Shown here: positions 9,395-17,231 of the stretch, one piece after another
Position numbering within the stretch: position 1 is the first letter of the stretch
How the letters are laid out: each line of letters begins with the position of its first letter
Assembly: GCF_005233845.1 (NCBI RefSeq)
Contig: NZ_SZQL01000008.1
Span: 184,310 to 248,309, forward strand
Length of the DNA: 64,000 nt
From: Ilyomonas limi
GTDB lineage: Bacteria > Bacteroidota > Bacteroidia > Chitinophagales > Chitinophagaceae
Direction of reading: 5' to 3'
Translations under genes and position numbers: made by a program
Notes under the pieces: model-generated
Databases searched by the model: none
What the model was told of the DNA's origin: nothing
Seen by the model: the letters and a program-made list of their open reading frames with translations, nothing else

Positions 9395-9700
9395 TTATTT
9401 CATTCTTGCTTTAATAAACGCCAACTCTTCTGCAAATGCATCTTCTCTTGTTGCTTTACCAAACACGCGATTGCCGCAATTTGCAAATGCTTTAGTTGCC
9501 TGCATCTATTCATAGATCACCACTTTTCTGTCGGCAGTTTTCCTATTCTGCCCACACCCGTTTACAATTTCAGGCGTGCCGTGCTGATCTCTTTTTGCAA
9601 AAGATTTATGCTGATTGTAAATAGTTATCTTATTATAAAAACTAAGTTTTACTGAAAAATACTGCTCATTCAGAACGTAAACTATCCTGCCTACATTTGA
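9395..9700 (-). pseudogene. Possible decayed gene fragment with an in-frame stop
   Basis: On the minus strand one frame runs from about 9700 to a TAA at 9395-9397, interrupted by a single in-frame TAG at 9506-9508 that is directly followed by ATG (9503-9505). The translation before the stop includes KRDQHGTPEIVNGCGQNRK and ends DRKVVIYE; after it reads MQATKAFANCGNRVFGKATR and ends EELAFIKARMK. I do not recognise the family. The continuity of one frame across the stop suggests a remnant, but chance is possible. Confidence 0.2.
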
Positions 9701-10183
9701 AATACACCTTCCAAAACTTATTTACGATAATTTTTACACGTGGACGCTTAAAATTTTTGCACAATTTTTTGATTCTCCTTTTCTCTCTGCAACCCCTGTA
9801 TTTTCAATACTTTCAGCCTTTGGCAGGTGTCAAAACCTTCTCTTTATTATCCACACCGGCTACAACCCCTTTTTTACCACTCCAATTAGGCGTAGCTTTG
9901 CATGACCTTCGCATAGGAACGTAAACCATCAACTTCTAAAAAGTTGTCCACATATTGTGGTTTAACGATGCTCCGGTCAAATAAAGGAATTATAAGCTGG
10001 CCTATTTTTTAATGTAAAAAATAAGCTATTTATTTAAAAGTAATCTCATAAATGGTTTGTTTGTGAGTTGTGAATGGTGAGTAAAAGACGTTAAACTCAC
10101 AACCGACCACTCACATTTCGCAAGCGGCAGACAGTTTATGAGATGTGTTCTATTAAAGCATTGTAAGTTTTAAACCATAGTAT
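9701..10183. other. Intergenic region upstream of pyrG
   Basis: No convincing gene. The 75-codon frame at 9697-9924 has no family resemblance and is rejected. The region carries the imperfect hairpin at 10062-10115 and presumably the pyrG promoter; no clean TAnnTTTG box was found close to the pyrG start. Confidence 0.4.
10062..10115. repeat. Imperfect inverted repeat of the GTGAGT/GTGAATGG family
   Basis: The left arm at 10062-10082 (begins TGTGAGTTGTGAATGG) faces a right arm at 10095-10115 (begins ACTCACAACCGACC). About three quarters of the positions pair. Related hairpins occur at 20531-20655 and 29164-29275. Confidence 0.5.
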
Positions 10184-11845
10184 ATGGCCAAATATATTTT
10201 TGTTACAGGAGGTGTAACGAGCAGCCTTGGTAAAGGCATTATAGCAGCATCATTAGCAAAACTGCTGCAATCAAGAGGGTTCAGGGTAACAATCCAAAAG
10301 TTTGACCCTTATATTAATGTAGATCCCGGTACGCTCAATCCGTATGAGCACGGTGAGTGTTATGTAACTGAAGATGGTGCCGAAACCGACCTCGATCTGG
10401 GGCATTATGAGCGATTCCTCAGCATTTTTACGTCGCAGGCAAACAATGTAACCACCGGTCGCATCTATCAAACCGTTATCAACCGCGAGCGGGAAGGTGC
10501 TTTTTTGGGTAAAACCGTGCAGGTAGTACCACACATTACCGATGAAATAAAGCGCCGCATGATGCTGTTGGGCAATGATGGGCGCTACGATATTGTAATT
10601 ACCGAAATTGGTGGTACCGTAGGCGATATAGAAAGTCTGCCTTTCATAGAAGCCGTTCGCCAGTTGCAATGGGAGCTGCCCGAAGATGACGTGGTAGTAG
10701 TGCATCTTACGCTCATACCTTATTTAAAAGCAGCAAAAGAATTGAAGACCAAACCTACACAACACAGTGTAAAAATGCTAAGCGAGACCGGCGTGCACCC
10801 CGACGTAATTGTATGCCGCAGCGAAGAACCGCTTGGTCCCGAAATCCGCCGCAAAATTGCCCTGTTTTGTAATGTAAAACCGGAAGCAGTAATTGAAGCC
10901 ATGGACGCTTCTACCATTTATGAAGTGCCGCTTCATATGCTGCGCGAAAAGCTGGATGTGTACTGTTTAAAGAAACTGGGTATCTCTGTTTTTCCCGAGG
11001 CGCATCTGGAAAAGTGGACAGCTTTTTTAGATCGGCTGGAACATCCGAAAAGCACCATTACTATTGGTCTTATTGGTAAATACATTGAGTTGCAGGATGC
11101 TTATAAATCTATACTGGAAAGCTTTATACATGCTGGTGCAATAAACAATGTGAAAGTGGAAGTGGAAAACGTTCACAGTGAGCATCTTACCAAAGATAAC
11201 GTTGCTGAAAAACTGAGCCATTTAGATGGTTTGCTGGTAGCACCCGGCTTTGGCAACAGAGGCATTGAAGGCAAAATAGTTGCCGTGCAATACGCCCGCG
11301 AAAATGGATTGCCTTTCTTTGGTATTTGCCTTGGGATGCAAATGGCGGTGATTGAATTTGCCCGCAATGTGCTGGGCTTACGTACTGCCCATTCCACAGA
11401 AATGGACGTAGCTACCAAACACCCGGTGATTGACATGATGGAGGAGCAGAAAAAAATTAAAATGATGGGCGGCACCATGCGGTTGGGCGCCTATCCATGT
11501 GTATTGAAAGAAGGTTCGCTGGCAGAAAGGATTTATGGAGAAAGCCGTATTTCGGAGCGCCACCGCCACCGTTTTGAATTTAATAACGATTATTTAGACC
11601 TGTTTGAAAGCAATGGCATGATAGCCAGCGGCATCAATCCCGATACCAGCCTGGTAGAAATAGTGGAAATACCTGATCATCCGTTCTTTATCGGTGTACA
11701 ATATCATCCTGAATTAAAGAGTACAGTGGAACGTCCTGCGCCGCTCTTTGTAAGTTTTGTAGAGGCAGCCAAAACGCACCATGAGCAACGCATTATCGCT
11801 ACCGATGAAAAAGAACCCGTTTTTCACACCGAAGCAGTAGTATAA
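10184..11845 (+). CDS. pyrG: CTP synthase (glutamine-hydrolysing)
   Basis: Makes CTP from UTP, ATP and glutamine, the last step of pyrimidine nucleotide synthesis, in the cytoplasm. The 553-residue length is normal for the family. The N-terminal synthetase domain starts [18 protein letters not shown], with the P-loop-like [11 protein letters not shown], and continues with [19 protein letters not shown] and DLGHYERF. The C-terminal class I glutamine amidotransferase domain has the nucleophile elbow GICLGMQ and the His-Glu pair in YHPE. An extra 20 residues after the amidotransferase domain (ending [10 protein letters not shown]) are lineage-specific. A strong hairpin terminator follows at 11871-11907. 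Confidence 0.97.
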   Translation: MAKYIFVTGGVTSSLGKGIIAASLAKLLQSRGFRVTIQKFDPYINVDPGTLNPYEHGECYVTEDGAETDLDLGHYERFLSIFTSQANNVTTGRIYQTVINREREGAFLGKTVQVVPHITDEIKRRMMLLGNDGRYDIVITEIGGTVGDIESLPFIEAVRQLQWELPEDDVVVVHLTLIPYLKAAKELKTKPTQHSVKMLSETGVHPDVIVCRSEEPLGPEIRRKIALFCNVKPEAVIEAMDASTIYEVPLHMLREKLDVYCLKKLGISVFPEAHLEKWTAFLDRLEHPKSTITIGLIGKYIELQDAYKSILESFIHAGAINNVKVEVENVHSEHLTKDNVAEKLSHLDGLLVAPGFGNRGIEGKIVAVQYARENGLPFFGICLGMQMAVIEFARNVLGLRTAHSTEMDVATKHPVIDMMEEQKKIKMMGGTMRLGAYPCVLKEGSLAERIYGESRISERHRHRFEFNNDYLDLFESNGMIASGINPDTSLVEIVEIPDHPFFIGVQYHPELKSTVERPAPLFVSFVEAAKTHHEQRIIATDEKEPVFHTEAVV

Positions 11846-11870
11846 AAATTAAAGTTTAATTGTTGATAAT

Positions 11871-11907
11871 AAAAGAAGCCGGCACCTGTAAGTGTTGGCT
11901 TCTTTTA
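11871..11907 (+). terminator. Terminator of pyrG
   Basis: AAAAGAAGCC (11871-11880) pairs with GGCTTCTTTT, with an inner CAC/GTG pair around a six-base loop, and a T-rich 3' side. Confidence 0.8.
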
Positions 11908-11925
11908 TTTAATATATTATCGTTC

Positions 11926-11990
11926 GCCTCTGTTGGTGTTTTTCACCAATGTATAATTATTTGCCGGCGAACAACACCAGCAAAGGTGTT
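11926..11990. repeat. Double-hairpin palindromic repeat, copy A
   Basis: TTGGTGTTTTTCACCAA forms one small hairpin and TTGCCGGCGAACAACACCAGCA a second, and the two halves are roughly reverse complements of each other. A better-preserved copy lies at 50566-50645. Confidence 0.5.
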
Positions 11991-12049
11991 TACTACTGGC
12001 TTCTTTTTTGTTTTCATAATGTATTACTTAACTCATAAATAAGCAATGT

Positions 12050-12229
12050 ATGAAAGCAAATACCGGTACAAAGGTTTCCAATACCCGCGCAGCTACCAAC
12101 AATAAAAGAGCCGAAAACAAAGACAATTTGGATAGTCGCAAAAATGAAGAGTTTCAGTTTAAAGGAGATGATGTAACGCACAATCATAAAGATACAAAGG
12201 AAGATAAGCTGAAAAAACATAAGCACTAA
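12050..12229 (+). CDS. Small highly charged protein, unknown function
   Basis: A 59-residue open frame from ATG 12050 to TAA 12227-12229. The product begins MKANTGTKVSNTRAATNNKR and ends DKLKKHKH. It is almost free of hydrophobic residues and rich in Lys, Asn, Asp and Thr, so it is probably disordered and soluble. It sits alone between the pyrG terminator and another small Lys-rich protein on the same strand. I do not recognise a family; composition unlike random sequence and the position support it as a real gene, but the evidence is modest. Confidence 0.45.
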   Translation: MKANTGTKVSNTRAATNNKRAENKDNLDSRKNEEFQFKGDDVTHNHKDTKEDKLKKHKH

Positions 12230-12314
12230 TAATGCATTAGCCAATTGCTTTGATGGCAGGTATTTTGTGCTTTATTTACAAACACAATTTACCAACCTTC
12301 AAAACAGCAATTGT

Positions 12315-12566
12315 ATGGCCAAATACGCTAAAAAAGCCGGTGAAAAGGTGGAAGAAGAAATGCATGAAATGAAAGAGGGAAAACTAAAAACCGGAACCGG
12401 CAAAAAAGTGACTAATTCTAAACAAGCCATTGCCATTGGCTTGTCCGAAGCAAGAAAAGAAGGCGCTAAAGTGCCTAAGAAAACGGGTGCAAAAAAAGCT
12501 GCTACCAGGAAAGTTTCGGCTAAAAAAGCGAATACAAAAAAGACAGCAGCAAAGAAAGGCAGCTAA
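12315..12566 (+). CDS. DUF6496-like protein with histone-H1-like Lys/Ala tail
   Basis: A basic 83-residue protein. Residues 1-60 (MAKYAKKAGEKVEEEMHEMK, then KVTNSKQAIAIGLSEARKEG) match the pattern of DUF6496, a short domain with the conserved SKQAIAIGLSEAR helix. The tail is a repeat-like KKA/KKT array (GAKKAATRKVSAKKANTKKT) like the C-terminal tail of bacterial histone-H1-like proteins, so nucleic-acid binding is plausible but inferred. ATG 12315 is chosen because MAKYAKKAGEKV is the usual beginning; the open frame extends back to 12267 without support. A hairpin terminator follows. Confidence 0.75.
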   Translation: MAKYAKKAGEKVEEEMHEMKEGKLKTGTGKKVTNSKQAIAIGLSEARKEGAKVPKKTGAKKAATRKVSAKKANTKKTAAKKGS

Positions 12567-12588
12567 GGATTGTTTCATGTTTATTGAT

Positions 12589-12619
12589 GCCCTGCCTATT
12601 TTTATAAGCAGGGCCTTTT
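12589..12619 (+). terminator. Terminator after the DUF6496-like gene
   Basis: GCCCTGC (12589-12595) pairs with GCAGGGC (12608-12614), followed by CTTTT. Confidence 0.65.
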
Positions 12620-12758
12620 GCAACACGGGCAGTTTTTTGGCCTCACCGGCATTTATATAAACTGTAAGCTTTCTGCTTTCAATTTTTGCTTGCACTATCC
12701 ATTTATTCCTCTTCTAACTCATCACCCCCAAACACAACATTTCCTTTACTTTGCAGCA

Positions 12759-13742
12759 ATGGGTTATTTGAGCGCTTTTAAGAATGTATATAAGGAAATT
12801 CAACTGCAAAAGCGGTTTAATAACAGCTTTCTACTGCCCTATTTAGACGAGCTGGAAAAGAAATATGATGGTACTTTTGCAGCGGAGCAGCGGCAAAAAA
12901 TTGTAAAATATTACGGACTGTTTATTACCTCCTTTTTATGCAGCAGTTACAAGCATTTGTATGGGCAAACACTAACCGATGAAGAACGAAAACGTGCCAC
13001 TTTATTTGGCATTCTTACACCTGTAGGCGACGATTTGTTTGATATAGATAAGCTGGATGTTGACAGTATTGCAGCCATCACTTTTACTCCCGAAACGTAC
13101 ACTGCCACTACATTTGCTGCACATGTAGCTAAGGAAATACAAACCTTTTTACTCACGCACGTACCGCATGTAAATGAGTATGTACAAGCCTCTGCTTATG
13201 TGCTGTATATCCAGGCAGAAACAGCAAAGCAAACAAATAAAAACATTAGCCTGCAAGACCTGCAACGCATCACTTACACCAAAGGTGCCGTATCGGTAGT
13301 TATTTATCATCAATGCTTAAACGAGCCGGCGGGCGAGCAAATGCTGGATGCTTTATTTTATATCGGCAGTTTATATCAGTTGGGAAATGATCTGTTTGAT
13401 TTATATAAAGATGTACGCGATAACATTTATACATTGGTTAATACCTGCAAAGACTTTACTGCTTTTAAACAACAGTTCTTAGAAAGAGTACGGATACAAA
13501 ATCAAAAAATACACTTATTGCCTTATGATAAGAAACGGAAACAGGAATTTTGCATAATAATGAATACCATTAATGCACGCAGCATGGTAGCAATAGATCA
13601 ATTTGCTCGCACGCAACAAAAACAAGGTAAAGCTATTGACTGGTGGAAAATGGAAAGAAAAGATATGATTGTGGATATGGAAAAACCAGCTAATTTTTTG
13701 AAATGGCTGTATTATATCTACAAATTGCCTGCACTTAAATAA
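12759..13742 (+). CDS. Putative class I isoprenoid/terpenoid synthase-fold protein
   Basis: A mostly helical, soluble protein of 327 residues without a signal peptide. Two acidic motifs sit where class I prenyl/terpene synthases bind the diphosphate-Mg cluster: DDLFD at residues 91-95 and NDLFDLYKD at 210-218, about 115 residues apart. The second resembles the NDxxSxxxE triad with Asp in place of Ser and Glu. This matches proteins annotated as class 1 isoprenoid biosynthesis enzymes; activity is inferred only. ATG 12759 is preferred because TTACTTTG lies just before it and the upstream extension covers the terminator. The following gene starts 8 bases downstream and has a DxDD motif, suggesting a functional pair. 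Confidence 0.55.
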   Translation: MGYLSAFKNVYKEIQLQKRFNNSFLLPYLDELEKKYDGTFAAEQRQKIVKYYGLFITSFLCSSYKHLYGQTLTDEERKRATLFGILTPVGDDLFDIDKLDVDSIAAITFTPETYTATTFAAHVAKEIQTFLLTHVPHVNEYVQASAYVLYIQAETAKQTNKNISLQDLQRITYTKGAVSVVIYHQCLNEPAGEQMLDALFYIGSLYQLGNDLFDLYKDVRDNIYTLVNTCKDFTAFKQQFLERVRIQNQKIHLLPYDKKRKQEFCIIMNTINARSMVAIDQFARTQQKQGKAIDWWKMERKDMIVDMEKPANFLKWLYYIYKLPALK

Positions 13743-13750
13743 AATACTTT

Positions 13751-14908
13751 TTGCATAAATACTTCACCATATTATTCTTTATTTTTTGCCTTACCGCTAA
13801 TGCGCAGAGTGATACAGCGGTTATATCGCAGCTAATAGATGCGATTGCAAAAGAGCAGGTACAGCAAACGGGCAGAGACTTCTATGCAGGTATGTTTCCA
13901 TCGTATCGCGAATGTGGTGGCAGTCCGCATAATTATCAACCCGACAATAATATTTTCTATACCGCAGTAAGTGTATTTGCGTTGAAGAATATACTGCCCT
14001 ATTTAAGCGAAACGAACCGGCTGAAGGCTGAAGCTATTATTGCAAAAGCAACTGGTATGTATCCTTTATACCGAAACAAAAACGGTTTGCCCTTTTATAG
14101 CTTTTGGGCAAATAAAGACAAGATAATGCCGCACACTTTTGTCTTTCAATACCTCAAAGGTGTGTTTGGACAAAGCGAAGATGCCGATGACAGTGTAATG
14201 GCACTCATGGGTTTGGATAACAATGACAGCGATAATACAGCACTGAAAAAAAGGATGATAGAAGTAAGTAATTTATCGCAGAAGAAAATTATTGCCACTT
14301 ACAAAAGATACAAAAATATTCCGGCTTATTCTACATGGCTCGGCTACCGGATGCCGGTTGATTTTGACTTTGGGGTACATTGTAATTTACTGTATTTTAT
14401 GCTGGAAAAAAAGCTGCCGCTGGTAAAACAGGATAGCGCAACCATCTTCTTATTACAACAAATGATTGCTAACCGCGATTACATAAAATCTCCGGTTTAT
14501 ATATCGCCTTATTATGTGCGCACACCGGTGTTGCTGTATCATATTGCTAGGCTGATGGACAGGTTTACCATTTCACAATTAGAGTTATATAAGCCACAAC
14601 TCATTGCAGATATTCACCAGCAACTTGCTACCTGCCACAACGTGATGGAACAAATTATTTTACGAACTTCCTTGTTGCGATTAGGCAGTGCCGCGCCGCC
14701 ATTGGAGTTGAATAATTTGCAGGAATTTGAGGAGAGCAACCAGCAGCAATTTGTATTTTTCCAGGCACGTGCGGCCTTCTCCTATCCTACTCCGCTGAAG
14801 CAAATTTTTCTGCACTGGAGTTATATTTATTACTATTTCTATTGCCCGGCTTATTACAAAATTTTATGGCTGGAATACCTGGTAGAAAAAGAGCAAAAAG
14901 CTAAATAA
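13751..14908 (+). CDS. Secreted alpha/alpha-toroid-like protein with a DxDD motif
   Basis: A protein of 385 residues starting at a TTG codon. A stop at 13736-13738 in the same frame rules out an upstream start, and the TTG start yields a good Sec signal peptide (HKYFTILFFIFCLTANAQ). The mature part is helical with repeated hydrophobic helices, as in terpenoid-cyclase/prenyltransferase toroids, and has D144-A-D146-D147 in QSEDADDSVMALMGL, like the DxDD acid motif of class II terpene cyclases. At this length it has one toroid domain, not the two of squalene-hopene cyclase. It follows the class I-like gene by 8 bases. A periplasmic cyclase would be unusual, so a glycosidase-like or binding toroid is an equally open possibility. 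Confidence 0.5.
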   Translation: MHKYFTILFFIFCLTANAQSDTAVISQLIDAIAKEQVQQTGRDFYAGMFPSYRECGGSPHNYQPDNNIFYTAVSVFALKNILPYLSETNRLKAEAIIAKATGMYPLYRNKNGLPFYSFWANKDKIMPHTFVFQYLKGVFGQSEDADDSVMALMGLDNNDSDNTALKKRMIEVSNLSQKKIIATYKRYKNIPAYSTWLGYRMPVDFDFGVHCNLLYFMLEKKLPLVKQDSATIFLLQQMIANRDYIKSPVYISPYYVRTPVLLYHIARLMDRFTISQLELYKPQLIADIHQQLATCHNVMEQIILRTSLLRLGSAAPPLELNNLQEFEESNQQQFVFFQARAAFSYPTPLKQIFLHWSYIYYYFYCPAYYKILWLEYLVEKEQKAK

Positions 14909-14971
14909 TTTAGGAAATTGTTAGTGTTGTACAGTGCAGATTCTCACGTGTTAATAGTATTTTTATAGACT

Positions 14972-15709
14972 ATGACTCACAAGACGAAAGGTGTAGTATT
15001 GCGAACGGTAAAGTACGGCGAAACAAGTGTAATTGCCACTGTTTATACCGAGTTGTTTGGCGTGCAGAGCTACATTGTAAAAGGTGTACGGCAAGCCACT
15101 AAAAAATCGCAAGGTAAAGGCAATTATTTTCAACCGGGCGCTATGCTGAATATGGTGGTTTATCATAATGAATTAAAGAACCTGCAGTTTATAAAAGAAT
15201 ATGAATGGAGCTATTTGTATAATGAAGTATTGTTTAATGTAGTAAAAAATGCAGTGGCAATGTACATTGTAGAACTGCTGCAACATGGACTAAAACAACC
15301 CGAGGCCAACCCTGAATTATTTTACCTGATTGAAGATACGTTAAAGCAATTGGATAAAGGCACTAATACATTTACCGCCAATCTGCCTTTGTATTTTACC
15401 TTACATCTGGGCAGCGAATTGGGCTTTCATTTACAGGGCAGTTTCAGCAAAGCCACACCGGTTTTAGATTTAATGGAAGGTTCGTTTGTACAGGATGTAC
15501 CAATGCATCCGCATTATTTAAGTGGCGAGGCAGCAAGGCTTACTTCACACATCAGCAATATTCTTTTTTATAATGACTTAGAGAATATTCCTCTGAACAG
15601 GAATATGCGGCGGGAGTTATTACTGGCTTACCAGCATTTTATGGTATTGCACATACCCGAATTTGGAGAGATGCGCAGCTTGCCTATTTTACAGGAAGTA
15701 TTGAGTTGA
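14972..15709 (+). CDS. recO: DNA repair protein RecO
   Basis: A RecF-pathway protein of 245 residues that loads RecA onto gapped DNA and anneals SSB-coated strands. The N-terminal OB fold is recognisable from TKGVVLRTVKYGETSVIATV, ending with IVKGVRQATKKSQGKGNYFQ, and is followed by the helical domain (LYNEVLFNVVKNAVAMYIVE) and a C-terminal part with FVQDVPMHPHYLSGEAARL. The four-Cys zinc site found in some RecO proteins is absent. TATTTTTA (14958-14965) lies six bases before the ATG. The gene converges with the amidohydrolase, leaving only nine bases between the stops. Confidence 0.88.
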   Translation: MTHKTKGVVLRTVKYGETSVIATVYTELFGVQSYIVKGVRQATKKSQGKGNYFQPGAMLNMVVYHNELKNLQFIKEYEWSYLYNEVLFNVVKNAVAMYIVELLQHGLKQPEANPELFYLIEDTLKQLDKGTNTFTANLPLYFTLHLGSELGFHLQGSFSKATPVLDLMEGSFVQDVPMHPHYLSGEAARLTSHISNILFYNDLENIPLNRNMRRELLLAYQHFMVLHIPEFGEMRSLPILQEVLS

Positions 15710-15718
15710 AAACAGTTT

Positions 15719-16885
15719 TTAAAGCAATCGTTTTACATTTTTCAACGTTTCGTCAATTACCACAATACCCGGCTGTTTTCCTTTTTCAAAACTCCCCAAC
15801 TTGTCACTCATGCTAAGTGCTTTGGCTCCATTCAACGTAGCCATTTGCAACAATTGTTCTATAGTAATACAATCAAAATGCTGTTGAATAGTTTTCATTT
15901 CATCTATTATACTCAAGCCCTGATTGCTGGCAAGGCTATCTGTGCCAAGCACTAAGTTGCAATCGTTTTGTAACAACATTGCTACAGGTGGCAATGCATT
16001 TTCTATATACAAATTGGCATTGGCACAAAGGCAAAAAAATAGTTGCTGATCATTTAATTCCGCTTGCTCTTTTGCATATAACACATCTTTTTCTTTTGTA
16101 AAAGTATTGTGCACCAGCAACACATTTCCGGCACCTTTTAGTTTAGGAAAACAGGTTTGCAAGCTGCTTTTTCCTGACGGTGTAAAAAAGCTGCAATCCA
16201 TGTTCATTAGTTGATACATGCGCGTAAAATCGCCGCTGCCTTGTATAAACAATTCATCTTCAAAACTTGTTTCCTGGTTGTGAATGCTAACCGTTTTATC
16301 TTGAAAATAAGGTTGCAATAATTGCCACAAATTATCTGAAACGGAGTAAGGAGCGTGTGGCACAATAGAAGTTTGTTTACAATAGTCGGTTGACAGTTGA
16401 CAATAAGTTTCATACACACCCAACGCGCGGCTCATTCGGGCATCGGCTATTTGCGGCACCCAACCGCTGGTTTCTATAAAGTTGTAATAATGCAAATTCT
16501 GCTTACTCTTTTGCAATGCCGTTAAGCTATTATTACAAATATCGCCAACCGCCACAATGCCGTTTTGCAGCATCTCAGTTTCTGCAGCAACAATAGCTTC
16601 CAAAATTTGCGTTTCCTCAAAATGACGTTCGGTAACTACGCTAAAAACAAAGTCAACCAATCCGGTTTTTTCCGGTATCAGTCCGCGCATGTGACTCAGT
16701 TCCAGATGGCAATGACAATTAATAAAACCGGGGCTGATAACTCCCTCCATATATTGTATATCATCACCTGCATTTTCTGTTGGTACAATGTCTTCAATTA
16801 CACCACCTGCATCGGTTATCAATGTTCTATTCTGAAGCATTTCGCTGCCGGTAAACAATTTATCTGCACCGAATTTTTTATACAT
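15719..16885 (-). CDS. Amidohydrolase, aminofutalosine-deaminase-like
   Basis: A cytoplasmic metal-dependent hydrolase of 388 residues. The amidohydrolase ligands are visible: HCHLELSH near residue 57 (HxH), PHAPYSVS (His), LLVHNT (His) and GTDSLAS (Asp). The family contains deaminases and chlorohydrolases acting on purine-like rings; the segment GFINCHCHLELSHMRG resembles deaminases of the futalosine menaquinone pathway, but no other gene of that pathway is present here, so the substrate is open. The ATG at 16883-16885 has a perfect TAnnTTTG box (TATGTTTG, 16905-16912 on the minus strand), giving a leader of about 13 bases. Confidence 0.7.
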   Translation of the reverse strand: MYKKFGADKLFTGSEMLQNRTLITDAGGVIEDIVPTENAGDDIQYMEGVISPGFINCHCHLELSHMRGLIPEKTGLVDFVFSVVTERHFEETQILEAIVAAETEMLQNGIVAVGDICNNSLTALQKSKQNLHYYNFIETSGWVPQIADARMSRALGVYETYCQLSTDYCKQTSIVPHAPYSVSDNLWQLLQPYFQDKTVSIHNQETSFEDELFIQGSGDFTRMYQLMNMDCSFFTPSGKSSLQTCFPKLKGAGNVLLVHNTFTKEKDVLYAKEQAELNDQQLFFCLCANANLYIENALPPVAMLLQNDCNLVLGTDSLASNQGLSIIDEMKTIQQHFDCITIEQLLQMATLNGAKALSMSDKLGSFEKGKQPGIVVIDETLKNVKRLL

Positions 16886-16904
16886 GGTTTTCTTTTAAGC
16901 AGCG

Positions 16905-16912
16905 CAAACATA
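16905..16912 (-). promoter_or_regulatory. Promoter -7 box of the amidohydrolase gene
   Basis: TATGTTTG on the minus strand matches the Bacteroidota TAnnTTTG consensus, 19 bases before the ATG. No clear -33 TTG partner was found. Confidence 0.6.
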
Positions 16913-17059
16913 AGCGTTGTTTTTCTTTGGTACTGAACAGCACCGGTACACCTTGTTATTGCGTGCGCAGCAAAGCGATCTGTGCTTAGCTGTAAATCCT
17001 TATTGATGGCTAAGGCTGAACTTATAATAAAAGAATATAACAAACTCTTTTAAAGCCTC

Positions 17060-17115
17060 ATTTTGATTGCATTACTGTCCACAGAGCCCTTCGCTCCGCT
17101 CGCAATGGCGCTCTT
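17060..17115. repeat. Possible intergenic repeat of the CATTGCGAGCG type
   Basis: On the minus strand the sequence reads GCCATTGCGAGCGGAGCGAA followed by GGGCTCTGTGGACAGTAATG. This resembles the CATTGCGAGNNACGAAGCAAT repeats scattered in many bacterial genomes. Only one copy is present in the window. Confidence 0.35.
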
Positions 17116-17181
17116 TCATCAAACCAATTTAATATTCCGATTAGCCCTAAAATACCGTTCATCCAGATGTTTATAGAATAA

Positions 17182-17213
17182 TTTGGTTTATTTTATAAAC
17201 TACTCTACGTTTG
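17182..17213 (+). promoter_or_regulatory. Promoter of the TonB-dependent receptor gene
   Basis: TTTG at 17182-17185 and TACGTTTG at 17206-17213 are separated by 20 bases, a full match to the Bacteroidota primary sigma promoter (TTG-N17-23-TAnnTTTG). It places the transcript start just before 17232, supporting that ATG. Confidence 0.7.
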
Positions 17214-17231
17214 CAATACCAAATCAAACAT

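Noticed and set aside
9697..9924. A 75-codon frame on the plus strand before pyrG
   Set aside because: It resembles no known family, its composition is that of translated AT-rich non-coding DNA, and no ribosome binding site was seen.
11860..12042. A 60-codon frame downstream of pyrG
   Set aside because: It runs through the pyrG terminator and the double-hairpin repeat, so it is not a gene.
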